Part shown: positions 52,604 to 60,655 of the stretch, piece by piece
Layout of the letters: each line of letters begins with the position of its first letter
Numbering within the stretch: the stretch's first letter is position 1
NCBI GenBank assembly: GCA_965262505.1
Contig: CBDHFM010000030.1
Coordinates: forward strand, 5,084,001-5,148,000
Direction of reading: 5' to 3'
Origin: JACPPO01 sp965262505
GTDB taxonomy: Bacteria > Acidobacteriota > Vicinamibacteria > Vicinamibacterales > UBA2999
Length of the DNA stretch: 64,000 bases
Program-made: the position numbers and the translations under genes
Notes under the pieces: model-generated
The model's input: only the letters and a program-made list of their open reading frames with translations
Database searches by the model: none
Told to the model about the DNA's origin: nothing

Positions 52604-53770
52604 ATGGCGCGATCGCGAGACACCGACGTGCTGCACCTGGGGGAGGGCGTGCCCGACGGCGCGACGCCGCTCGGCCGGCCCATCTACACGTCGAGCACAT
52701 TCGTGTTCGCGAACGCGGCCGCGGTCGAAGCCTATCAGCGTGGTGAGACCCGACACTATCTGTATGCACGCTGGGGCAACCCGTCCGTGGAAGCCGTCGA
52801 AGAGAAACTGGCGGCCCTCGAGGGCGCCGAGGCCGGGCTCGTCACGTCGTCGGGCATGGCTGCGGCAACGACGGCCCTGTTCGGCCTGCTCTCCCCGGGC
52901 GACGAAGTCCTCTGCGGCGCCGCGCTCTACGGCGGCACGCTGCACTTGATCACGGGCGCACTCCGCCGGTTCGGTATCACCGCCCGCGTCCTCTCGCTCG
53001 ACGAGCTGGCCGACGTCAGCCGGGCGATCGGCCCCGCCACGAAACTCGTGTGGTTCGAGTCGCCGGCGAACCCGACGCTCCGCTGCGTGGACATCCGCCA
53101 GGTCGCACACGCCTGCCGCGCGCGCGGCGTCCTGTCGGTCATCGACAACACGTTTGCGACGCCCCTCAACCAGCAGCCCCTCGCGCTGGGCGTGGACCTC
53201 GTCATGCACTCGGCCACGAAGTTCCTCAACGGGCACCACGACGTCGTCGCCGGCGCCCTCCTCGGCCCGCGCGCGCTCATCGGCCCGCTGGAGGGCACGC
53301 GGAGGGTCTTCGGCGGCATCCTCGACCCGAGGCCCGCGTCCGCGCTCGCCCGCGGGCTGAAGACGCTAGCGGTGCGCATCGAGCGGCACAATGCCAACGC
53401 GATGCGCCTCGCCGAGTGGCTGGCCGGTCGCGATGGCGTCGCCGCGGTCTACTACCCGGGGCTGCCGTCGCACCCCGACCACGAGATCGCGCGGGGCCAA
53501 ATGAGCGGATTCGGCGGGATGATCTGCGTCGACCTGACGGGCGGCTACGAGGCCGCCTGCCGCGCGTTCGACCGCCTGCAGGTGTTCCAGCGCGCCACGA
53601 GCCTCGGCGGCACCGAGAGCCTCTGCAGCCTGCCGGTCCTCACGTCGCACTACGGCCTCAGCGATGCACGCCTGGCCGAGGCGGGTGTGACCCGCGGGAT
53701 GCTGCGCCTGTCGGTCGGGCTCGAGGGCGCCGACGATCTCGTCGCCGATCTCGAGCAGGCGCTCACATAG
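52604..53770 (+). CDS. Cys/Met-metabolism PLP enzyme (cystathionine gamma-synthase/methionine gamma-lyase type)
   Basis: The ATG at 52604 follows GAGGAGGAG. The 388-residue product is a fold type I PLP enzyme: STFVFANAAAVEAYQRGE, the Tyr/Arg phosphate-binding YARWGNPS, SSGMAAATTAL, FESPANPTLRC, DNTFATPLNQ, and the PLP Lys in HSATKFLNGHHDVVAG. The C-terminus has TSLGGTESL. It should catalyse gamma-replacement or gamma-elimination on homoserine esters, cystathionine or methionine; the exact reaction cannot be fixed. It is 82 bp downstream of the kinase on the same strand but probably separately controlled. Confidence 0.92.
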   Translation: MARSRDTDVLHLGEGVPDGATPLGRPIYTSSTFVFANAAAVEAYQRGETRHYLYARWGNPSVEAVEEKLAALEGAEAGLVTSSGMAAATTALFGLLSPGDEVLCGAALYGGTLHLITGALRRFGITARVLSLDELADVSRAIGPATKLVWFESPANPTLRCVDIRQVAHACRARGVLSVIDNTFATPLNQQPLALGVDLVMHSATKFLNGHHDVVAGALLGPRALIGPLEGTRRVFGGILDPRPASALARGLKTLAVRIERHNANAMRLAEWLAGRDGVAAVYYPGLPSHPDHEIARGQMSGFGGMICVDLTGGYEAACRAFDRLQVFQRATSLGGTESLCSLPVLTSHYGLSDARLAEAGVTRGMLRLSVGLEGADDLVADLEQALT

Positions 53771-53812
53771 AGGTCCCGGGCGTGTCCACGGCGGCGCCGT
53801 CCTCTGGAGCGT

Positions 53813-53881
53813 GCGCGTCGCGCTGCAGGTCCAGCGACTGGGAGCCGTCCGCCTTCGAGACGCGGGCGTAGCTGATCAGCC
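53813..53881 (-). pseudogene. Serine resolvase N-terminal stub, copy 2
   Basis: Minus frame RYRLISYARVSKADGSQSLD then LQRDA: start of a Tn3-type resolvase with the catalytic Ser of YARVS. It ends after about 25 codons, next to the PLP enzyme stop. Confidence 0.82.
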
Positions 53882-53908
53882 TGTATCGTAAACGGTCGTT
53901 TGCGACAC
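53882..53908. repeat. Res-like imperfect palindrome, copy 3
   Basis: TGTATCGTAAACG-GT-CGTTTGCGACA, immediately upstream of the resolvase stub. Confidence 0.78.
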
Positions 53909-53985
53909 TTCCGAGCGGCATCACGGTCCAGAGCACGAGCCGGCCGTCGCGGCCACGGGCCGGGTGCCGCCGCAGGCGCCAACAC

Positions 53986-54036
53986 GGCACCGAGGCCGCC
54001 TGAATACCTATCTTGACATATAGGGGCGTCAATGCC
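53986..54036 (+). mobile_element. IS110-type right-end remnant
   Basis: GAGGCCGCCTGAATACCTAT followed by CTTGACATATAGGGGCGTCA reproduces the end of the IS110 elements (CAGGCCGCCTGAACGAGTGT then CTTGACATATAGGGGCGTCA at 59580-59618). Only this end remains; it abuts the TonB receptor stop. Confidence 0.75.
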
Positions 54037-54045
54037 CGATTGCGA

Positions 54046-56931
54046 CTACCGACCCCAGGTGTAGTTCAACCGTGCGTAGTAGTACCCGCCGCTCAGGCCC
54101 CAAGGCGTGAACTGACTGTAGGGCAGGCCGAAGATGTCGGCGAACAGGTCCATCCGCTGCGAGAACGTGTCGAAGACGTTCTGCCCGCCGACCGCCAGCC
54201 TCACGTCGCTGGAGAGCGGGATGCTGGCTTCCAGGTCGACGATGTACCTGCCATCCAGTAGCGGCGCGTCGGCGCCGCGCACGAACCGGGCGTCGAAGTG
54301 GTCGACCCAGGCGCCGTAGTAGTTCAGACGGGCGAGCACGCCGACCCGCGCCACCTGCTGGTTGATCGCGGCGTTCCAGCGGATGCGGGGGACGCCGCGC
54401 TCCAGGCCGAGCACGTCGCCGGCGGTGAGCAACTGCGACTCTTCCGTCACCTCCGTGTGGGTGTAGTTCATGGTGACGCTGAGCACCGTGTCACCGCCTA
54501 GCGCCGGCGGCGCGTAGGTCGAGACAAGATCGACGCCCTGGTTTCGGCTGGAGAAGTCGTTGATGAAGAAGCGGAAGAATTTAAGCGTGCCGGCCGAGGC
54601 GATCCCTTCCGACATCAGGATTGCGCGCTCGGCGTCGTCCAGCGTGAAGGTTTGCGACAGCGCGAGGCGGTTGTCGACGTCGACGCGGAAGTAGTCGGCG
54701 GTGAACGTGAACGGGCCGGTATCCACGACCAGCCCGGCGGTCGTGTTGATTGACGTCTCGGGCTCCAGCGGCTGGCCGCCCCGCAGTTGCGCGGCCCGGA
54801 ACGTCGACGGCACGTTGGCGCTGTCGACCAGCTGCAGCGTTTCCGGATCGATGGTCGTCTGGACGTTCAGCGTGTTCTGCTGGCCTGGGGTCGGCGCCCG
54901 AAAACCGGTGCTGATGCCGCCGCGCACGGAAACTTCGTCCGTCAGGCCATAGCGGGCCGACAGCTTGCCGTTGGTCGTGGAGCCGAATATGTCGAAGCGC
55001 TCGAAACGCACGGCGCCGCCTACGGTCCACCCGCCGTCCGGATCCCGCAGCTCCAGGTCGCCGTACAACGCGACGTTGCTGCGGTTCCAGTTCCCGGCGG
55101 TGTAGTCGGGGAATCCGGGAAATCCATTCGAGCCGGAGACGAAGCCCTGCGCGGCGTACGGTCCCACCTCCCAGGAGGGCCGTCCCCCGGCGCCGATCTC
55201 GAACCGCTCGTCGCGCCACTCGGCGCCGGCCGCAACGTTGACGATGTCGTTGACGGCGTGGGAGACGTCGAAGTTGAGGTTCACTTCCTCCTGGCGGTAC
55301 AGCCCTGGGTCGAAGTTGCGGGGCGTGTCCGGGCCGAGCGACGCGTTGACGGTGTTGTTGAAGAAGAAGTCCGACTCGTGGGCGCCGTAGCTGGCGCTGG
55401 CGTCCCAGGTCAGGCCGTTCGCGGCGAGCCGCCGCACGCCGGCCACCACCGACATGTCGCTGACCACGCCGCCGAACCGCGGCGTGAACCCGCCCGGAAT
55501 GGTCTCTTGAAAGGAGAAGCAGTTCGGATCGGCGAACACCTGGGCCAGGGCCACGGCATCCGGCCGGTTGTTCATGACCCGCACGGCGGGGCAGTTGGCG
55601 GACCCGTCGACGATGCCGTCGCGCGCGTCGAGCACGTCGCCGATGAGCAGCGTCTCGCCGTCGTCGAGGCTGTAGATGTTGGCGCGGTTGTTCGGATTCC
55701 GGAAGTAGAACCCCTCCGTCACCTTCTTCTCCGCGTAGTTGGCGTGCCCGTAGACCTGCACCCGGTTGGCGAACAGGTGGCCGAAATTGCCGAACAGCTT
55801 CAGGTCGTCCTCGATCGTCGGGTTTCCCCAGATCTGCACCGGGTCGGCCACCGCCGTGTTGCCGGCCGCGATCAGCGCCGCGGCGTCGGCCCGCTGCACG
55901 CTGCGGTTGGTCGGGTCGGCGTTGCCGTACTCCATGCTGAGATTGACGAACCCGGTGTTGCCGAGCGGTAATCCGACGTTGCCAGCAATGGTGTACGCAT
56001 CGCCGTCGCCCGCGCGGTAGGTGCCGGTATTGAACTCCAGGCTGCCGCCCGATCGGTTGTCCTTGAGCAGAAAGTTCATCACGCCGGCAATGGCGTCCGA
56101 GCCGTACTGCGCCGAGGCGCCGTCGCGCAGCACCTCCACCTGGCGCAGCGCAATCGATGGAATGGTCGAGATGTCCGGACCCTGCGCGCCGTCCGTCACG
56201 CCGGCGAACCAGGCAATGACCGACGAGCGGTGGCGGCGCTTGCCGTTGACGAGCACCAGCGTATGGTCGTGCGCCAGGTTGCGCAGACTGACCGGCCGAA
56301 CCAGTGTGGCCGCGTCACTGATCGGGTGCGTGGCGACGTTGAACGAGGGGACCAGCGTCCGCAGCTGGTAGTCGAGCGTGGTGGCGCCCTGGCTGACGAT
56401 GTCCTGCAGCGGGATGGCGTCAATCGGTACCGACGAGGCGGTCACCGACCGCGGCTGGGCGCGGGTCCCGACCACCACCACCTCCGCGGCGAGCCCACCG
56501 ACCGCCATTTCCACGTCCAGGACGGCCGTAGCGCCCGCGCTCGCCTCCACCACCTGCGCGGGCACGGTGAAGCCGGGGAGGGTGAACGTCACGTCATACG
56601 TCCCCGGGGCAAGTCCGCTGAACGTGAACTGGCCGGTCCCGTCGGTGACGGTTCCCTGCGCGTTGCCAGCCCCGTCCCGCGCCTCCACGCTGACGCCGGG
56701 GAGAATGCCGCCCGTGGCGTCGGTGACCGTCCCGGCGATCGTCGCGTCCTGGGCGCTGGCAACGCCGGGCGCGAACACGCCGACGGCACACACCAGCACC
56801 AGCGCAAGCACAGTGTGTGGAGGATGGGAGAAAAACCATCGGACGCGGCCGTGCCGCTGCAGCGCAAGACAAGCCATTGCCATGAGCCTGTCCGTCTTGT
56901 ACGTGGGATGAACCTTCGACTGCATACCCAT
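54046..56931 (-). CDS. TonB-dependent outer-membrane receptor
   Basis: The protein is about 945-961 residues. From the likely start at 56883 a signal peptide (VLALVLVCAVGVFAPGVASA) is followed by a carboxypeptidase-regulatory-like domain (ATIAGTVTDATGGILPGVSV), the plug (DYQLRTLVPSFNVATHPISD, LRQVEVLRDGASAQYGSDAI, AGVMNFLLK) and a beta-barrel ending NYTWGR (the family's terminal strand, though most end in Phe). It imports an unidentified large ligand with energy from TonB. The open frame begins earlier, inside an IS5 remnant: MQSKVHPTYKT of the transposase is fused in frame. The genuine start and promoter are therefore uncertain. Confidence 0.9.
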   Translation of the reverse strand: MGMQSKVHPTYKTDRLMAMACLALQRHGRVRWFFSHPPHTVLALVLVCAVGVFAPGVASAQDATIAGTVTDATGGILPGVSVEARDGAGNAQGTVTDGTGQFTFSGLAPGTYDVTFTLPGFTVPAQVVEASAGATAVLDVEMAVGGLAAEVVVVGTRAQPRSVTASSVPIDAIPLQDIVSQGATTLDYQLRTLVPSFNVATHPISDAATLVRPVSLRNLAHDHTLVLVNGKRRHRSSVIAWFAGVTDGAQGPDISTIPSIALRQVEVLRDGASAQYGSDAIAGVMNFLLKDNRSGGSLEFNTGTYRAGDGDAYTIAGNVGLPLGNTGFVNLSMEYGNADPTNRSVQRADAAALIAAGNTAVADPVQIWGNPTIEDDLKLFGNFGHLFANRVQVYGHANYAEKKVTEGFYFRNPNNRANIYSLDDGETLLIGDVLDARDGIVDGSANCPAVRVMNNRPDAVALAQVFADPNCFSFQETIPGGFTPRFGGVVSDMSVVAGVRRLAANGLTWDASASYGAHESDFFFNNTVNASLGPDTPRNFDPGLYRQEEVNLNFDVSHAVNDIVNVAAGAEWRDERFEIGAGGRPSWEVGPYAAQGFVSGSNGFPGFPDYTAGNWNRSNVALYGDLELRDPDGGWTVGGAVRFERFDIFGSTTNGKLSARYGLTDEVSVRGGISTGFRAPTPGQQNTLNVQTTIDPETLQLVDSANVPSTFRAAQLRGGQPLEPETSINTTAGLVVDTGPFTFTADYFRVDVDNRLALSQTFTLDDAERAILMSEGIASAGTLKFFRFFINDFSSRNQGVDLVSTYAPPALGGDTVLSVTMNYTHTEVTEESQLLTAGDVLGLERGVPRIRWNAAINQQVARVGVLARLNYYGAWVDHFDARFVRGADAPLLDGRYIVDLEASIPLSSDVRLAVGGQNVFDTFSQRMDLFADIFGLPYSQFTPWGLSGGYYYARLNYTWGR

Positions 56932-56985
56932 AGTGTGGCTCCTGCGGAGCGTCCCGAGAAGTGCGGGCCAAGCCGCCCCACCCGA
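56895..56985 (-). mobile_element. IS5-type 5' fragment fused to the TonB receptor gene (copy E)
   Basis: About 90 bp match the leader and first codons of the IS5 transposase (CGTCTTGTA ... CTTCGACTGCATACCCATAG ... GTCCCGAGAAGTGCGGGCCA). The terminal repeat is missing. It is oriented with the receptor gene. Confidence 0.88.
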
Positions 56986-57199
56986 TCAGCATGTGTCGTA
57001 AACGGTCGTTTGCGACACACGGGCGAGGGCGCCGTCCGGACAGCGCCGCCGTGTGTCGTATCCCGTGTCGGATTCTCTGTCTTGCATACGTCATCGTCGG
57101 CCTGCTCCATCGATCCGTGCCAGGAGGTCTTCCAGATCTTGGCGCGTGACGAAGGACGGGGAAACTGTCAACTATGGGCACCCAGATTCGAGTCTGTAT
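56932..57199. other. Intergenic region with resolvase relic
   Basis: Contains the IS5 leader remnant, the palindrome at 56992, and on the minus strand ATGCTGATCGG (MLIG), the first codons of a resolvase cut by the IS5 remnant. Nothing else is recognised. Confidence 0.55.
56992..57019. repeat. Res-like imperfect palindrome, copy 4
   Basis: TGTGTCGTAAACG-GT-CGTTTGCGACACA (one mismatch in the arms), just upstream of a four-codon resolvase remnant (MLIG) on the minus strand. Confidence 0.78.
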
Positions 57200-57442
57200 C
57201 TATTTTCTAGAGGTCGTGCGCTCAAGGATCTGAACCTGACCTCGCTCGATCCGGCCGAGGGTTTGATTGATCTGGTCCATGGAATTCTTGATGTCCCTCA
57301 GTGACTCCGTAAGCGTCGTTCCGAGCTTTTCCGCCACTTCGGACGCGAGGTTCCGAGTGCGCACCCAAATCCCGATCGAAACCCCTGCACTGATGAGGGC
57401 GATGAAGAGAGCAAGGAACGCTGCCGAATCCGTCAGGTTCAT
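57200..57442 (-). CDS. Small membrane-anchored coiled-coil protein (80 aa)
   Basis: One N-terminal transmembrane helix (AAFLALFIALISAGVSIGIW) is followed by a long charged helix with heptad character (NLASEVAEKLGTTLTESLRD, IKNSMDQINQTLGRIERGQV). The start codon overlaps the stop of the upstream gene (ATGA, 57442-57439), indicating translational coupling. I know no family for it. Together they look like a two-protein cassette with one soluble and one membrane partner. Confidence 0.65.
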   Translation of the reverse strand: MNLTDSAAFLALFIALISAGVSIGIWVRTRNLASEVAEKLGTTLTESLRDIKNSMDQINQTLGRIERGQVQILERTTSRK

Positions 57443-57681
57443 CCCTCACTCCGCTCTGCAGACTGTCCGAGTTGTTGAGCAGCCTGGATGAGGATCTCTT
57501 TAAGATGCGAATCTACCGTTTTTCGGATGTCGTCGTGCTGCTGAACGAGGGCGGCCCATCTGCTGTCGTCCGTCTTGCGTAGCGCCACCAGCGCATCGCT
57601 CATCCAAGCGTGATTTCGCTGGATCGAATCTCCGCGCGAAATCACGTCAGAGATTGCCGATAAGAGTTCTTTGGTGTCCAT
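57439..57681 (-). CDS. Small helical soluble protein (80 aa), first gene of a coupled pair
   Basis: AAAGGAGGG lies six bases before the ATG, an excellent ribosome site. The product is all-helical in character (MDTKELLSAISDVISRGDSI, RWAALVQQHDDIRKTVDSHL, KEILIQAAQQLGQS), with no signal or membrane segment. Its stop overlaps the start of the membrane-anchored partner. The family is not recognised; a holin-like, sensory or toxin-antitoxin role would be speculation. Confidence 0.65.
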   Translation of the reverse strand: MDTKELLSAISDVISRGDSIQRNHAWMSDALVALRKTDDSRWAALVQQHDDIRKTVDSHLKEILIQAAQQLGQSAERSEG

Positions 57682-58239
57682 GAATGCCCTCCTTTGGGCT
57701 GGTTAGTTAGTTGGCCGCCGGAGGCCGAGTCGGTGATCCGACGCGATCCGTCGAGCTTGAAGATTAGCTCACCGGCCTATGGCTATATAGCGATGTCTCA
57801 AAACGGGATGTCTTGGGCTACCCGGGCCCATACGAAGCGAAGTCGGTCATCGAATACTCTGATGACCTGACACTTGCTCTGGAAGATACCTGGGTTGAAC
57901 GAGGCGGTCGGTACCATCCACGCTGCGATCAACCAACGCTTGACAAGTTTCATGCCGTCACGATCAGCCACCCGGCCTTCCCGTTCACGTATTCTGCCCT
58001 GTCGGAGTGTGCATTCGAGGCCGGTAAGGACACTTGGCGCCAGTACACCGGGCCGCAACGGGAGCATGGGATGGGTCCGATTCTCGAATTCTTCCTGATA
58101 AAGTCCCGTTATAGGGAACCTTCCGGCGGCGTCAAGAAACCTCCCGCGAGGCTGCCGGCCGTTTTTGATGTCCAGCATGGCGGGTTCGCGACGGGCTGGG
58201 GCCCAGTATCTTGGGGGTCGCTCGACGAGCTTTTCGTCA
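57682..58239. other. Unassigned region before IS110 copy 1
   Basis: Both strands have open frames (57813-58271 plus; 57798-58439 minus). The minus one ends in natural-looking sequence (CQVIRVFDDRLRFVWARVAQ then DIPF), suggesting a decayed gene end, but neither can be named. Positions 58152-58239 match 21217-21290. Confidence 0.4.
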
Positions 58240-58243
58240 ACTT

Positions 58244-58503
58244 GACTGTGAGCATGATCCCCCCTACCTGACGGGGTCGCTCCATGACACCGGTGGGTGC
58301 CGGTGGGTGGTGGCCTGACCCTCAACCTGACTGACCTTCGGTCCTCGCTATTGATCTGTCGGTCATCGTCCGCCGGCGAATCGTATGGCTGCCAGCTGAC
58401 CGGCTGGGCCGTGACCCAATAGGGGCCTGCTGCACCCACGGCCCGTCACAGTCCTGTCCGCCCACCCGGGCCAGCTCGGGCCGCAACCCGAGGAGACCAC
58501 CCC
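58244..58503 (+). ncRNA. Candidate IS110 bridge RNA
   Basis: IS110-group elements encode a structured bridge (seek) RNA in the long non-coding end upstream of the recombinase. This region has that position and size. It is conserved in copy 2 and, for its first half, in the diverged segment at 21290-21424. Local hairpins are visible: GACC-TTC-GGTC near 58337, and GGGCCGTG with CACGGCCC around 58406-58446. Target- and donor-binding loops cannot be assigned by eye. Confidence 0.55.
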
Positions 58504-59589
58504 GTGACCAACCGCATGCCCACGCCGCCTGAAGCGCGGAAGGTGATCGTCGGCGTTGATACCCACAAGCATGTCCACGTCGCCGTGGCGATCGACAGCT
58601 GGGGGATCCGCCTACGCGATCAGGCGTTCGTCGCTGACTCGGGCGGCTACCAGGCGCTGATCACGTGGGCCGAGACCCACGGGCGGATTGAAGCGTTCGG
58701 CGTCGAAGGCACCGGCAGCTATGGCGCCGGCCTGGCACGTGCGGTGCGCCGCGCGGGGCATCGGGTCGTAGAAGTGAATCGGGGCGACCGGCGCACGCGA
58801 CGCGCCGCCGGCAAGTCCGACACCATCGACGCGGAGGTCGCCGCGCGGTCCGTACTGGCGGGTCAGTCGACGGCCATCCCCAAGACCGCGGACGGCGCCG
58901 TCGAGATGATGCGCCAGCTCAAGATCACGCGGGATACCGCGGTGAAAGCGCGCACCACGGCGATGAACACGCTGAAGCAGATCGTCGTGCACGCCTCGCC
59001 GGTCCTGCGAGAAGCCCTCCACAACCTCACCGATCACGGCCTGCTCACGCGCTGCGCCGGACTCCGACCGGGCCCCCTCGACACGCCCCCTGCGTCCGCC
59101 AAGCATACCCTCCGGGCGCTCGCCCGCCGCTGGATGGCTCTCACCGAGGAGATTGCGATACACGACCAGCATCTCGCGCGCCTCACGACCGAGACATCGC
59201 CGACCCTCCGTGAGGGCTTCGGTGTGGGCGCCCACTCCGCGGCCGCACTGTTGATCATCTTCGGCGATAATCCCGACCGGATTCGTTCGGAGGCCGCCTT
59301 CGCGAAGCTCTGCGGCGCGTGTCCGATCCCGGCCTCGTCCGGGATGACCACCGGCCGGCACCGCCTCAATCGAGGCGGCCACCGACACGCCAACGCCGCC
59401 CTCTATCGAGCCGTCATCATCCGCATGCGGTACCATCAGCCGACCGTTGATTACGTCGCACGCCGCACGGCGGACGGCCGAACCAAGCGAGAGATCATCC
59501 GGTGCCTGAAACGTTTCCTCGCTCGCGAGATCTACCAGCGCGTCATGACCGATTTCCGCGCTCGCCAAGAGATCATCCAGGCCGCCTGA
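58504..59589 (+). CDS. IS110-family DEDD recombinase, copy 1
   Basis: 361 residues. The RuvC-like N-terminal domain shows VIVGVDTHKHVHVAVAID (first Asp), AFGVEGTGSYGAGLARAV (Glu) and GKSDTIDAEVAARSVL (two Asp). The C-terminal Transposase_20 domain has FAKLCGACPIPASSGMTTGR with the catalytic Ser region, and HRLNRGGHRHANAALY. The GTG start follows an AGGAG-like site. It differs from copy 2 at only three residues (T/P, N/D, A/E). Probably active. Confidence 0.93.
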   Translation: MTNRMPTPPEARKVIVGVDTHKHVHVAVAIDSWGIRLRDQAFVADSGGYQALITWAETHGRIEAFGVEGTGSYGAGLARAVRRAGHRVVEVNRGDRRTRRAAGKSDTIDAEVAARSVLAGQSTAIPKTADGAVEMMRQLKITRDTAVKARTTAMNTLKQIVVHASPVLREALHNLTDHGLLTRCAGLRPGPLDTPPASAKHTLRALARRWMALTEEIAIHDQHLARLTTETSPTLREGFGVGAHSAAALLIIFGDNPDRIRSEAAFAKLCGACPIPASSGMTTGRHRLNRGGHRHANAALYRAVIIRMRYHQPTVDYVARRTADGRTKREIIRCLKRFLAREIYQRVMTDFRARQEIIQAA

Positions 59590-59638
59590 ACGAGTGTCTT
59601 GACATATAGGGGCGTCAATGCCATGAGCAGTATGTGCA

Positions 59639-59785
59639 TCACAGCAGGCGCGGATTCGCTTGGCGATCGGCAATTTCGGTTAGAAGGTGACGCGCGATCT
59701 CTACGCTCCAAGCTTCCGACACCTTACCCTTGTCGATGTCAGCGGCAAGATTATCCACGTGGGCTTGAACGCTACGTTTCGGCAA
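59639..59785 (-). CDS. Possible 48-residue helical protein
   Basis: A TTG at 59785 opens PKRSVQAHVDNLAADIDKGK, VSEAWSVEIARHLLTEIADR and a short tail; the composition is coding-like. It lies 11 bp after the DUF5677-like gene's stop in another frame, so it might instead be that gene's displaced C-terminus. No ribosome site is clear. Confidence 0.35.
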   Translation of the reverse strand: MPKRSVQAHVDNLAADIDKGKVSEAWSVEIARHLLTEIADRQANPRLL

Positions 59786-59796
59786 GACTCTGAACT

Positions 59797-60597
59797 TCAG
59801 CTCGTTGTTAGAAAGGATCCGTCGCTTCGTCGGGGAATCGGATAGGGGACATCCGTAGGCCAGGTTCCCTTTTCGTGGAGCTGTCTTTCCGCGAGCAGAA
59901 TCAGATCGAGCTTGACCTCTTCCCACTCCTCTAGCGCCTTCTCCACGACATCGAGCGAACTCGCGAGCGCACTCAAGGCGAAGCCCAGGGACACCTTCAC
60001 GCGCGATCCCTTCTTGTCCGTAAAGGTCGTGACGCACGCTTTGTGGGTTTGGGCGTAGACGAGCACCATGCCGTGCGCGTTCGGATGTGCGTGTTCTGAA
60101 AGGCCCTCATAGAACCCCTCGAACGGCGCATCCAGCTCCCTGTCGAGCCGCTGAATGATCGTGAGGATGTTCTGCACGACGTGGTTCTCGAAATACTTGA
60201 ACGTCTTAGCCTTCGGTCCGGAACCGAGGAGCGTATTTACAGCCTTCGTGTTCAGATCCGTTAGGTCAGTGCCAGCGCGCACGTCCTTCGTCACTCGGCG
60301 CGTGAGATCCCACATCAAGCACGCCGTCTCAAGCACTCCCCGAACGAGAAGGCACGAGCTAATCACCTGTTCCCGGTTTATCTCCCGCATCGACGACTCC
60401 GTAAGATCGATCGTCCGCCGCGTCCCGAGCTGTAGGACATCGGCGACTTTCGACGGCAGGTTCGAGACGGGCGAGAGTAGATACCCGTCGATCTCCGGCA
60501 CCTTCCTTTCGATCAACCGTCCAAGCGCTTCGTTAATGCGCGGCGGACACTCGTGCTCTTCGTATGCGCTCTGGATCGTCTCGGAAAACCGTTCCAT
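59797..60597 (-). CDS. DUF5677-like protein, cargo between two IS110 copies
   Basis: The 266-residue soluble, largely helical protein has the late conserved segment YEGLSEHAHPNAHGMVLVYA, resembling DUF5677/HEPN-like proteins of unknown function. Other features are an N-terminal helical region (HECPPRINEALGRLIERKVP) and a C-terminal coil (LDVVEKALEEWEEVKLDLIL). Its base composition is less GC-rich than the neighbours (AAA, AAG and GAA codons are common), suggesting transfer. It sits alone between inverted IS110 elements, which is consistent with mobile cargo. Confidence 0.6.
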   Translation of the reverse strand: MERFSETIQSAYEEHECPPRINEALGRLIERKVPEIDGYLLSPVSNLPSKVADVLQLGTRRTIDLTESSMREINREQVISSCLLVRGVLETACLMWDLTRRVTKDVRAGTDLTDLNTKAVNTLLGSGPKAKTFKYFENHVVQNILTIIQRLDRELDAPFEGFYEGLSEHAHPNAHGMVLVYAQTHKACVTTFTDKKGSRVKVSLGFALSALASSLDVVEKALEEWEEVKLDLILLAERQLHEKGTWPTDVPYPIPRRSDGSFLTTS

Positions 60598-60655
60598 CGT
60601 GGCCGAGTATACGATCCGGGGGTTTATTGACGCCCCTATATGTCAAGACACTCGT

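Larger units (their letters stand above)
58240..59620 (+). mobile_element. IS110-family element, copy 1
   Basis: A non-coding left end of about 260 bp, a DEDD transposase and a short right end (GTGTCTTGACATATAGGGGC then GTCAAT). There are no terminal inverted repeats, as expected for IS110. The ends are estimated by comparison with copy 2, which is inverted at 60625-62005. An orphan left-end-like segment lies at 21217. Confidence 0.85.

Noticed and set aside
57798..58439. 213-codon minus frame across the IS110 left end
   Set aside because: Much of it lies in sequence conserved as a non-coding IS110 end; only the far C-terminal part looks coding, with no identifiable family.
59639..60037. 132-codon minus frame overlapping the DUF5677-like gene
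   Set aside because: Its first two thirds are a shadow of that gene; only the last about 48 codons look coding and are listed separately.
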